DNA from: Bradyrhizobium prioriisuperbiae
Lineage (GTDB): Bacteria > Pseudomonadota > Alphaproteobacteria > Rhizobiales > Xanthobacteraceae
Reading direction: 5' to 3'
Assembly (NCBI RefSeq): GCF_032397745.1
Contig: NZ_CP135921.1
Coordinates: 7,304,501 to 7,368,500, forward strand
DNA length: 64,000 nucleotides
Below are positions 1-7,787 of this stretch, in pieces. The first letter of the stretch is position 1; the number at the start of each line of letters is the position of its first letter. The notes beneath the pieces were generated by a model. That model was given only the letters and a program-made list of their open reading frames with translations. It was not told the origin of the DNA and searched no databases. The translations under genes were made by a program, and so were the position numbers.

Positions 1-2
1 TG

Positions 3-650
3 CTCGGGCTCAATGGCGCCGGCAAGAGCACGCTGTTTGCACTGATCACCCGCCTGTTCGGCGTGCAGAGCGGCGCGATCCGAATCTTCGGCCACGATAT
101 CGGGCGTGACCCCGGCGAAGCGTTGCGGGTGCTCGGCGTGGTGTTCCAGTCGCGCACCCTCGATCTCGATCTCTCGCTGATGCAAAACCTGCAGTATCAC
201 GCTGCCCTGCACGGCATCGGCCGGCGCGAGGCACGCGCCCGCGCCGAGGAGGTGCTGGCGCGCATCGATCTCACCGAGCGCGCCGGCAGCAAGGTGCGCG
301 CGCTGTCCGGTGGGCAGATGCGCCGTCTCGAAATCGCGCGCGCGCTGCTGCATCGCCCTCGCCTGCTGCTGCTGGACGAAGCGACGGTCGGTCTCGACGT
401 CAAGGCACGCGCCGACATCCTGCGCCATGTCCGCCGGCTGGTCAGCGAGGACGGCATCGGGGTGCTGTGGGCGACCCATCTGCTCGACGAGATTACGCCA
501 AGCGACGATCTCATCATCCTGCATCGCGGCCGCGTGCTGACCACCGGGGTGGTGCCGCGCATCATCGCCGACACCGGAACGCCGGACCTGTCGTCCGCAT
601 TCATGAAGCTGACGGGAACGGCGACCGAACTTGCGAGCCCCACACCATGA
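3..650 (+). CDS. ABC exporter ATP-binding subunit, PQQ/alcohol-oxidation type (5' partial)
   Basis: This is the ATPase of an efflux-type ABC transporter, truncated by the window edge. The reading frame is already open at base 3 and the first visible residues are the Walker A motif (GLNGAGKST), so perhaps 30-40 residues are missing. A Q-loop (VFQSRT), the signature LSGGQ followed by MRRLEIARAL, Walker B (LLLLDEATVGLD) and the H-loop His (WATHL) follow in normal order. The permease starts 10 bases after the stop. The permease closely resembles the family found beside PQQ-dependent alcohol dehydrogenases (PedC type), so this is probably the matching ATPase. The exported substrate is not known. 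The family assignment is from recall; no PQQ gene is visible in the window. Confidence 0.85.
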   Translation, partial: LGLNGAGKSTLFALITRLFGVQSGAIRIFGHDIGRDPGEALRVLGVVFQSRTLDLDLSLMQNLQYHAALHGIGRREARARAEEVLARIDLTERAGSKVRALSGGQMRRLEIARALLHRPRLLLLDEATVGLDVKARADILRHVRRLVSEDGIGVLWATHLLDEITPSDDLIILHRGRVLTTGVVPRIIADTGTPDLSSAFMKLTGTATELASPTP

Positions 651-660
651 TCATCACACC

Positions 661-1509
661 ATGACCATCGACGCCATCGCCCCGCGCCGTTCCGGATTTT
701 CACTCGCGCAGTATGCCACCTGCCTGAACGGCATCGTCTGGCGCGAAGCGCTGCGTTTCCTGCATCAGCGCGAGCGTTTCATTTCGGCACTGGTGCGACC
801 GCTGGTCTGGCTGTTCATCTTCGCCGCCGGTTTCCGCCAGGTGCTCGGCATTTCGATCATCCCGCCTTACGAGACCTATATCCTTTACGAGGTCTACATC
901 ACTCCCGGGCTGATGGCGATGATCCAGCTGTTCAACGGCATGCAGTCCTCGCTCTCGATGGTCTACGACCGCGAGATGGGCAACATGCGCACCCTGCTGG
1001 TGAGCCCGCTGCCGCGCTGGTACCTGCTGTCCTGCAAACTGCTGGCGGGCACCGCGGTGTCGGTGCTGCAGGTCTATGCGTTTCTGCTGATCGCCTGGTT
1101 CTGGGACATCGAGCCGCCACGGATCGGTTATCTCACGGTGCTGCCCGCATTGCTGCTGTCGGGACTGATGCTGGGCGCGCTCGGCATGCTGATTTCGTCG
1201 GGCATCCGGCAGCTCGAGAATTTCGCCGGCGTCATGAACTTCGTGATCTTCCCGATGTTCTTTGCCTCCTCGGCGCTTTATCCGCTGTGGCGAGTGCTGG
1301 AGGGCAGCCCGATGCTCTATTATGTGTGCCAGTTCAATCCCTTTACCCATGTGGTGGAATTGATCCGGTTCGCGCTCTACGGCCAGGTCAACTGGATCTC
1401 GCTGGCCGTGGTCGGCGGCTGCACCATCGTCTTCATGCTCGGCGCGGTGCTCGCCTACGATCCCTCGCGCGGCATGATCCGCCGCAACCCGGCAGGAGGT
1501 GAGGCATGA
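661..1509 (+). CDS. ABC-2 type permease, PedC-like (PQQ-linked alcohol oxidation system)
   Basis: Integral membrane partner of the preceding ATPase, 282 residues with about six hydrophobic segments. It has the compact ABC-2 exporter layout, including the conserved central stretch YDREMGNMRTLLVSPLPRW. The ATG at 661 was chosen over a TTG 30 bases upstream that lies inside the ATPase gene. Its sequence matches my memory of the alcohol ABC permease family (PedC of Pseudomonas putida), which occurs almost only near PQQ biosynthesis or PQQ-dependent dehydrogenases. Its stop overlaps the next start as ATGA, so the three genes are probably translated as a unit. The substrate is unknown; solvent or alcohol-derived toxicity relief is a guess. 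Confidence 0.85.
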   Translation: MTIDAIAPRRSGFSLAQYATCLNGIVWREALRFLHQRERFISALVRPLVWLFIFAAGFRQVLGISIIPPYETYILYEVYITPGLMAMIQLFNGMQSSLSMVYDREMGNMRTLLVSPLPRWYLLSCKLLAGTAVSVLQVYAFLLIAWFWDIEPPRIGYLTVLPALLLSGLMLGALGMLISSGIRQLENFAGVMNFVIFPMFFASSALYPLWRVLEGSPMLYYVCQFNPFTHVVELIRFALYGQVNWISLAVVGGCTIVFMLGAVLAYDPSRGMIRRNPAGGEA

Positions 1510-2120
1510 AATCGAAGGCTGTCCTGTTTGCCGTGCTGCTGCTCGCGGGATCGGCCGATCCCAGTGTCGCCGCCGATCCGCGTTATCCGGACTGGCCGTG
1601 CGCCCAGGCCAAGGTGCCGGAGGTGTCGCTCGCGGCGGTCTGGGCCGGCCCGGCCCTCGACGACGTCACGGACGCGTGGAAAGATGACACCGATGTTAGC
1701 ACCCTGGTCGAACGCCTCGCCGCCCGGCGCACGCCGCTGGACGAAGCCGAGACCCTGATTTCAGGTTTCCTGACCGGTGATGTTTCAGCCAAAGCGACAC
1801 GCGGCAAGCTGCTGTTTGCCGGCTTGTTCGAAACCCTCAATGCCCAGCGCTCGTCGGTGATGAACGGGCTCGAACGCGTCACCCGCAAGCAGCGCGCGGC
1901 CGCGGAAGCAATCCGGGCCGATGTCGTCGCCCTGCAGGCGCTACAGGGCGCGACCCCGCCGGATCAGGGCAAGGTCGAGCAGCTCGGCAACCAGCTCACC
2001 TGGCAAACCCGCATCTTCGAGGACCGCCGCCAGATCATCCGCTTTGTCTGCGATGTCCCTGTCGCGATCGATCAGCGATTGTTCGCGCTCGGGCGGATCA
2101 TCCAGCAGCAGATGGAATAG
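1506..2120 (+). CDS. Secreted protein of unknown function in the exporter operon
   Basis: A 204-residue protein with an N-terminal signal peptide (hydrophobic run at about 5-16, likely cleavage near SVAA-DPRYP). The mature part is mostly polar and helical, rich in Arg, Gln and Ala, with a probable coiled-coil region at about 105-175. It overlaps the permease by four bases (ATGA), so co-translation with the ABC exporter is likely and a periplasmic accessory role is plausible. I do not recognise a named domain. Three Cys are present, one in the signal peptide-proximal PCAQAK segment and one near the C-terminus (FVCDVP), compatible with a disulfide. The function is not established. Confidence 0.75.
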   Translation: MKSKAVLFAVLLLAGSADPSVAADPRYPDWPCAQAKVPEVSLAAVWAGPALDDVTDAWKDDTDVSTLVERLAARRTPLDEAETLISGFLTGDVSAKATRGKLLFAGLFETLNAQRSSVMNGLERVTRKQRAAAEAIRADVVALQALQGATPPDQGKVEQLGNQLTWQTRIFEDRRQIIRFVCDVPVAIDQRLFALGRIIQQQME

Positions 2121-2144
2121 CGCCCGGGTGAACGGGGTCAGCGA

Positions 2145-3062
2145 TCAAGGCCAGGCCGCGTATGACGGCCTGCTGCGCGCGTGATCGAGCCGGATCTGCC
2201 GGCGATAGGTGCCGGGCGATGCACCATGATATTTCCGGAAGAAACGATTGAAGTAAGCCGGATCGCGAAAGCCGAGCCCGTAGCCGATCTGCTCCACCGG
2301 CAGATCCAGTTGCTGAAGCCGAATGCAGGCTTCATGCATCAGACGGTCGTGAACGATGGCGCGCGGGCCGCAGCCCTTCTCGCGCTGACAATGCGCATGC
2401 AGTTTGTCGGAGGTCACGCCCAGTACCGTGGCATAGCGAGCGACCGACCAGCCGTCTCGATAGTGCAGTTCGACCATCTGCAGGAAATTGCCGACCAGCG
2501 CCGCTCCACCACCCCTGCCCGCGGCATCATCGCGCTCATCGGACGAGGTCCCGAGCCGCCACAGATGCAGGCACATCACCAGAAGCTGCGACGAAATCAT
2601 GGTCGCGCCGCCGTGGCCGGGATCGCGCAGCTCCGCCACGATCGCGCGGCAGGATTCCACCACCGCATGACGGGACGGTGCAACGAGCGTGTCCCCATCC
2701 AGCAGTGCGACTTTGTCGGTCGTCCGGCGCAAATGTAGCGCTTCGGCGCTGCTCGAGATGATCTTGATCAGAAAGTCGTCTTCCACGGACAGCAAAAATC
2801 CACTGGCGCCCGCGCCGGCCTCGATCGCGGCATCCATGTTGCCGGGCAGCCAGAGCAAGGCCGGCGCGGCGAGCGCAACCTGCGTGCCCTGCCACGATGC
2901 GACGCCGTGATCCGACAGCAGCAGCAGCAGATGAGCGCGGCGCGTCCCGCGTTGACGGATCAACCACGTGCGCGACGCCAACGCGGCTGAAAATGCTTCG
3001 GCCTGAACCGCCAGAGCGACCCCGACCGGCAGTCCCGTCACATCAGCCGACGCCAGCACCAC
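2145..3062 (-). CDS. AraC-family transcriptional regulator
   Basis: A 305-residue regulator. The C-terminal ~100 residues form an AraC/XylS double helix-turn-helix domain: the first helix pair is around the segment SVARYATVLGVTSDKLH, and the second carries the typical VEQIGYGLGFRDPAYFNRFF and ends with SPGTYRR. The N-terminal ~190 residues are presumably the effector-binding or dimerisation part; no specific fold is recognised. Two tandem GTG codons (3062 and 3059) follow AGGAGG on the minus strand, and the second has the better spacing, so the protein may begin one residue later. The gene is divergent from the liv-type uptake operon (165-base gap), making that operon the most likely target. 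That link is inference. Confidence 0.9.
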   Translation of the reverse strand: MVLASADVTGLPVGVALAVQAEAFSAALASRTWLIRQRGTRRAHLLLLLSDHGVASWQGTQVALAAPALLWLPGNMDAAIEAGAGASGFLLSVEDDFLIKIISSSAEALHLRRTTDKVALLDGDTLVAPSRHAVVESCRAIVAELRDPGHGGATMISSQLLVMCLHLWRLGTSSDERDDAAGRGGGAALVGNFLQMVELHYRDGWSVARYATVLGVTSDKLHAHCQREKGCGPRAIVHDRLMHEACIRLQQLDLPVEQIGYGLGFRDPAYFNRFFRKYHGASPGTYRRQIRLDHARSRPSYAAWP

Positions 3063-3227
3063 ACCCCCTCCTGAGACAAAACGCCGCCTGCCAAGGGGCG
3101 GGATTGCCGAAAACGTACAATCTTTCCCCGGTTTCGTCCAATTCCAAGCATCCGCACACGTCCTCTAACGTCCGGAGCGATCACGAGCGCCGACCAACGC
3201 GCCGATCAACCAAGCTGGGAGGAGACC

Positions 3228-4451
3228 ATGAGGACATCCATCACACGTCGCGTCGCGCTGCTTGCAGCCGCCGGCGCCGCAGCCTTAGGACTGACCGGAC
3301 CTGCCGACGCGCAGACCTCGATCAAGATCGGTTACGCGATCTCGCGCACCGGCCCGAACACGGGTGGCGCCGCGGTGACCACCCTGCCGAACTACGAGCT
3401 GTGGGTGAAGGAGGTCAATGCCGCTGGTGGTATCAAGCTCGGCGACAAGCGCGTCCCCATCGAAGTGGTGCAATATGATGACCGCTCGAATGCGGAAGAA
3501 GCCGTTCGCGCGCTGGAGCGGCTGATCAACCAGGACAAGGTCGATTTCATCCTGCCTCCGTGGGGCACCGGCCTCAATCTGGCGGTCGGCCCGATTCTCA
3601 ACCGCGAAGGCTATCCGCATCTGGCCGCGACCGCCGTGACCGACCGCGCGCCGGAGCTCGCCAAGCGCTGGCCCAACAGTTTCTGGCTGCTCGGCACCAG
3701 TGCGGACGCCGCGAAGACGCTGGTCGAACTCCTGGTGAAGCTGCGCGACGAAAAGAAGATCGGCGAGACCGTCGCCATGGTCAGCGTCGCCGACGGCTTC
3801 GGCATCGATCTGTCGGCGGCGGCCCGCCCGGTGCTCACCAATGCGAAGTTCAAACTGGCCTACGACAAGAGTTATCCGGTCGGGACCCAGGACCTCGCGC
3901 CGATCATCAACGACGTGAAGGCCTTGAACCCGGATGTTGTGATCGCCTTCAGCTATCCGCCCGACACGCTGGCCCTGACCGAGCAATCCCGCCTCGCCGG
4001 CCTCAATCCGAAGGTGTTCTACACCGGTGTCGGCACCGCCTTCCCGCTCTATCGCCAGCGCTTCGGCAACAATGCGCAGGGCGTCATGGGCATCGGCGGC
4101 TGGAGCGGCGACAGTCCGGCGATCAAGGACTATCTCGCCCGCCACAAGGCCGCCGCCCCCAACAATGCGGAGCCCGATCGCTGGGCCAGCGCCGTGACCT
4201 ATGCGAGCCTGCAGATGCTGCAGCAGGCCATTGAGAAGGTCGGCAAGATCGACCGCGCCGCGGTGATCAAGGAGCTTCAAACCGGTTCGTTCGACACCGT
4301 GATCGGCAAGGTCAAACTCGAGAACAACATGCCGACGCGATACTGGTGGGTTGGCCAGTGGCAGGACGGCGAGTTCTACGGCATCGCGCCGGCCGGCAAC
4401 GACGGCGCACGCACAGCGATCGTGCCGAAGCCGGCATGGGCTGCTCCGTAA
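3228..4451 (+). CDS. Branched-chain-type ABC transporter substrate-binding protein (LivK-like)
   Basis: Periplasmic binding protein of the Peripla_BP_6 type, 407 residues, with a Sec signal peptide (cleavage likely after PADAQ, about residue 29). The mature start IKIGYAISRTGP and the internal NAAGGI(K)LG and QYDDRSNAEEA segments are hallmarks of LivJ/LivK homologues. An excellent ribosome site (GGGAGGAG) lies just before the ATG. It is the first gene of a complete permease/ATPase set. Members of this family in Rhodopseudomonas and Bradyrhizobium often bind aromatic acids, dicarboxylates or amides rather than branched amino acids. The adjacent aldehyde dehydrogenase supports such a substrate here, but the ligand cannot be read from sequence. 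Confidence 0.92.
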   Translation: MRTSITRRVALLAAAGAAALGLTGPADAQTSIKIGYAISRTGPNTGGAAVTTLPNYELWVKEVNAAGGIKLGDKRVPIEVVQYDDRSNAEEAVRALERLINQDKVDFILPPWGTGLNLAVGPILNREGYPHLAATAVTDRAPELAKRWPNSFWLLGTSADAAKTLVELLVKLRDEKKIGETVAMVSVADGFGIDLSAAARPVLTNAKFKLAYDKSYPVGTQDLAPIINDVKALNPDVVIAFSYPPDTLALTEQSRLAGLNPKVFYTGVGTAFPLYRQRFGNNAQGVMGIGGWSGDSPAIKDYLARHKAAAPNNAEPDRWASAVTYASLQMLQQAIEKVGKIDRAAVIKELQTGSFDTVIGKVKLENNMPTRYWWVGQWQDGEFYGIAPAGNDGARTAIVPKPAWAAP

Positions 4452-4488
4452 CGCCGAGAACTCTGGCAACGCGACTGGCAATTGAACC

Positions 4489-5358
4489 ATGACCAACGCC
4501 ATTCTGACCGGCCTGATGCTGGGCGGCATGTATGCACTCACCGCCATGGGGCTGACGCTCCAGTATGGCGTGGCGCGCATCATGAACCTGTCCTACGGCG
4601 AGTTCCTGATCGCCGCCGCCTTTGCATCGCATTGGCTGTTCACCGGATGGGCGCTGAGCCCCTTCCTCGGGCTGGCGTTGGTCATTCCTGTCGCTTTTGC
4701 GGTCAGCTTCGCCGTCTACAAGCTGCTGCTCACGCCGCTGGTGCGCCGGGCGCGCACCCGCGACGCACTCGAAGTCGACAGCATCCTGGCGACATTCGGA
4801 CTGGCCTTCATCGTGCAGGGAAGCATGCTCTCGCTGTTCGGTGGCGCGTACTACAGCTACTCGTACCTGGCTTTCCCCGTTCATTTGCTGGGTGAAACCA
4901 TCGCGGCCAACCGCCTTGCCGCGCTGGCCGTCACCATCCTGCTGGGCGCTGTCCTGTACCTCGCGCTGACCCGCACCCGCGCGGGCACTGCCGTGCGTGC
5001 GGTTGCTGTCGATCCGTCCGCGGCCCAACTCGTCGCCATCGACGTCGCACGGACGTCCGCATTGACTTTCGCATTGGGGGGCGCGCTGGTCGCGGCCGCC
5101 GGCGTGCTGGTCAGCACATTCCTGACCTTCAGCGCGTCATCGGGCGTCGTATTCACGATGAAAGCGCTGATCATCGTGGTGATGGGCGGGATCGGCAACA
5201 TCCTTGGATGCGTGATCGCCGGTCTGCTGCTCGGCGTCAGCGAAGCACTGGTCGCCTCATTCGTCGATCCCGGACTGACGCTCGCGGTCAATTTCGCGCT
5301 GTTCCTCACGGTGCTGCTGGTGAAGCCCGCAGGTCTGTTCGGCAGGGCCACGCGATGA
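4489..5358 (+). CDS. Branched-chain-type ABC transporter permease (LivH-like)
   Basis: Inner-membrane permease of 289 residues with about eight hydrophobic segments. The N-terminus (GLMLGGMYALTAMGLTLQYG followed by RIMNLSYGEF) and the later VVMGGIGNILGCVIAGLLLG stretch are characteristic of LivH. It sits 37 bases after the binding protein, and its stop overlaps the next start (ATGA). With the LivM-like partner it forms the membrane channel of the uptake system encoded at 3.2-7.8 kb. Confidence 0.93.
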   Translation: MTNAILTGLMLGGMYALTAMGLTLQYGVARIMNLSYGEFLIAAAFASHWLFTGWALSPFLGLALVIPVAFAVSFAVYKLLLTPLVRRARTRDALEVDSILATFGLAFIVQGSMLSLFGGAYYSYSYLAFPVHLLGETIAANRLAALAVTILLGAVLYLALTRTRAGTAVRAVAVDPSAAQLVAIDVARTSALTFALGGALVAAAGVLVSTFLTFSASSGVVFTMKALIIVVMGGIGNILGCVIAGLLLGVSEALVASFVDPGLTLAVNFALFLTVLLVKPAGLFGRATR

Positions 5359-6299
5359 CCCCGCGTCATATCGCAACCGGCCTCGTCGCATTGGCCGCCC
5401 TCACGCTGCTGGCCTTGGTGCCGCGCCTGGTCAATCCGTATCATCTCGCCCTCGCCATCAGCCTGCTGCAATACACCGTGCTGGCCACAGCGTGGGGCCT
5501 GTTCTCCGGCCCGACACGTTATGTATCGCTGGCGACAACAGCCTTCTTCGGCATTGGGGCCTATACGGTGGCCGTGCTCGGCGAGGTGCTGCCCTGGCCC
5601 GTCGTTCTTCTGATCGCAGCCGCGCTGGGCATGGTCATCGCGGCACTGGTCGGGCTTTCGACCTTGCGGCTCAGCGGCGTCCATTTCGTTATCTTCACCT
5701 TCGGACTGGCCGAACTGGTCCGCCAGCTCGTGGTCTGGTTCGAGGTCAACAAGTCCCGCGTGCTCGGACGTTATGTCTTTGTCGACATCACCCAGAGCGA
5801 CATCTACTGGCAGTTGCTGCTGCTCGCGGTCGCCACGTTCGCGCTGGGCTGGCTGATCAAACGATCGCGGCTGGGTTTTGCACTTCGCATCATCGGTGAA
5901 GACGAAACCGTCGCTGCCCATTGCGGGATCAACACCACCACCGCCAAGGTCGCCCTGTTCGCCATCAGTGCCACCATCATGACGCTCGCCGGCGCGATCA
6001 TGGCGCCGCGCTGGACCTACATCGAGCCCTCGATCGCGTTCAACCCGATGATCTCGTTCCAGGTGCTGATCATGGCGCTGCTCGGCGGCACGCACCGCCT
6101 GTGGGGACCGGCACTCGGTGCGATTCCGCTCACCCTGCTGTTCGAACTGCTGGGTGCGCGCTTTCCGAACACCTTCACCATCATTTTCGGCTGCATCTTC
6201 CTGCTGATCGTCTACCTGCTGCCGCGCGGCGTCGCCGGCCTGCTTGAAAGCCTGCGCATCAAGCTGCGCGGTGCGCCTTCGCGACAGGTGGTGGCATGA
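5355..6299 (+). CDS. Branched-chain-type ABC transporter permease (LivM-like)
   Basis: Second inner-membrane permease, 314 residues. An upstream in-frame extension exists inside the livH-like gene, but the ATG at 5355 overlaps the livH stop (ATGA) and gives the normal family length. Hydrophobic segments run through most of the protein. The conserved cytoplasmic loop GFALRIIGEDETVAAHCGI corresponds to the LivM coupling region, and MALLGGTHRLWGPALGAI is the usual C-terminal motif. Its stop overlaps the ATPase start, again as ATGA, so livH, livM and livG are probably translationally coupled. Confidence 0.93.
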   Translation: MTPRHIATGLVALAALTLLALVPRLVNPYHLALAISLLQYTVLATAWGLFSGPTRYVSLATTAFFGIGAYTVAVLGEVLPWPVVLLIAAALGMVIAALVGLSTLRLSGVHFVIFTFGLAELVRQLVVWFEVNKSRVLGRYVFVDITQSDIYWQLLLLAVATFALGWLIKRSRLGFALRIIGEDETVAAHCGINTTTAKVALFAISATIMTLAGAIMAPRWTYIEPSIAFNPMISFQVLIMALLGGTHRLWGPALGAIPLTLLFELLGARFPNTFTIIFGCIFLLIVYLLPRGVAGLLESLRIKLRGAPSRQVVA

Positions 6300-7045
6300 G
6301 CAGCGGCCATCCCGGACCGGTTCTCGAGGTCGAAGGCCTCCGGCGCGCCTTCGGTGGCCTCATCGCGGTCAACGAACTCGGTTTCACGGTCGGAAGCCAC
6401 GAGATTGTCGGCCTGCTCGGCCCCAACGGATCGGGCAAAACCACCGCACTCAATCTGATGTCCGGCGTGCTGCGCCCGGACGCCGGCACCATTCGCCTGG
6501 CGGGCAACGACATTTCCGGCCTGGCATCGTATCGGATCGCGCAGCGCGGTCTTGCCCGGACCTTCCAGCTCGTTCGGGTGCTCGACGGCATGGACTGCCG
6601 TGACAACGTCAAGGCCGGCATCGCCTTCCACAGGCCGCATCTCTCCGCGGCAGAGCTCGAAACACGCACGACCACGTTGCTGCACCGGGTCGGCCTTGGT
6701 GGGCAGGAGCTGCGGCCGGCGGCCGACCTGACCTATATCGACCGCAAGCGGCTGGAACTTGCGCGAGCGCTTGGACCGACGCCGCGGCTGCTGTTGCTGG
6801 ACGAATGGCTGGCAGGCCTCAACCCATCCGAACTCACCATCGGGATCAACCTGATCCGGTCACTGAAGCACGACGGCATCGCCATCGTGCTGGTCGAGCA
6901 CGTCATGAGCGCCGTGCGGGCGCTGTGCGACCGCTGCGTCGTGATGAGCAGCGGCCGAAAGATCGCCGAGGGAACAACTGTCGAGGTGCTTGCGAACCCG
7001 GCCGTAATCGAGGCCTATCTGGGCGGGATGGCAGCCGATGCTTGA
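6296..7045 (+). CDS. Branched-chain-type ABC transporter ATPase (LivG-like)
   Basis: Cytoplasmic ATPase of 249 residues. It has Walker A GPNGSGKTT, the characteristic ARTFQLVRVLDGM Q-loop of LivG, Walker B LLLLDEWLAGLNPSE and H-loop VEHVM. The ABC signature is degenerate (LTYIDRKRLELARAL instead of LSGGQ). This is seen in some aromatic-compound transporters of this family and is not in itself a sign of decay. It overlaps the preceding permease (ATGA) and the following LivF-like ATPase by eight bases, indicating a tight operon. Confidence 0.93.
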   Translation: MSSGHPGPVLEVEGLRRAFGGLIAVNELGFTVGSHEIVGLLGPNGSGKTTALNLMSGVLRPDAGTIRLAGNDISGLASYRIAQRGLARTFQLVRVLDGMDCRDNVKAGIAFHRPHLSAAELETRTTTLLHRVGLGGQELRPAADLTYIDRKRLELARALGPTPRLLLLDEWLAGLNPSELTIGINLIRSLKHDGIAIVLVEHVMSAVRALCDRCVVMSSGRKIAEGTTVEVLANPAVIEAYLGGMAADA

Positions 7046-7775
7046 TGTCGCCAACCTCAGCGTCGCCTACGGCCAGCACCGCGCCCTCGACGGCGTCGCG
7101 CTGAACATTGAACGCGGGGAAATCGTCACCATCCTCGGCGCGAACGGCGCAGGGAAAACCTCGCTCCTGAAGGCCATCGCCGGGATGGTGCCGACGCTGC
7201 CCGGAAAGCGCGTGACTCTCGATGGTCATGACCTCGCCCCCCTCGCCGCCCACGATATCGTCGAGCGCGGCCTTGCGCTGGTTCCCGAAGGCCGCGGCAT
7301 CTTCGGCGACCTGACCGTGAAGGAAAACCTGCTGCTGGGCGCCAATCCAAAACGCGCCCGCGACGGAGAAGCAGCGCGCCAGAAGCAGCTTTTCGACATG
7401 TTTCCGCGCCTGCAGGAACGCGCCGCACAGGTAGCGCGCACCATGAGCGGTGGCGAACAGCAGATGCTCGCAATCGGCCGCGCGCTGATGTCGAATCCGG
7501 TGATCCTGCTGCTCGATGAGCCATCGCTCGGCCTCTCCCCCGCCATGGTCCACGAACTGTTCGTCACGCTCCGGCGTATCCGCGAAACCGGCGTCGGCCT
7601 GCTGCTGGTCGAACAGAACGCCCAGGAAAGCCTGCGCATCGCCGACCGCGGTTATGTGCTCGAGAACGGCAGCATCGTCGACCACGATACCGCTGCCAGC
7701 CTGCGATCCAATCCGGCGGTCCAGCGCGCCTATCTCGGCGGGCCGGTGACCAGCCGCCCAATCACACCACAATGA
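7038..7775 (+). CDS. Branched-chain-type ABC transporter ATPase (LivF-like)
   Basis: Second ATPase of the system, 245 residues. It has Walker A GANGAGKTS, the LivF-specific LVPEGRGIFGDLTVKENL segment, the canonical signature MSGGEQQMLAIGRAL and Walker B LLLDEPSLGLSP. It overlaps the livG-like gene by eight bases in a different frame. The aldehyde dehydrogenase starts 12 bases downstream, so all six genes from 3228 to 9245 can form one transcript. Confidence 0.93.
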   Translation: MLDVANLSVAYGQHRALDGVALNIERGEIVTILGANGAGKTSLLKAIAGMVPTLPGKRVTLDGHDLAPLAAHDIVERGLALVPEGRGIFGDLTVKENLLLGANPKRARDGEAARQKQLFDMFPRLQERAAQVARTMSGGEQQMLAIGRALMSNPVILLLDEPSLGLSPAMVHELFVTLRRIRETGVGLLLVEQNAQESLRIADRGYVLENGSIVDHDTAASLRSNPAVQRAYLGGPVTSRPITPQ

Positions 7776-7787
7776 CCAGGGAAGGAT

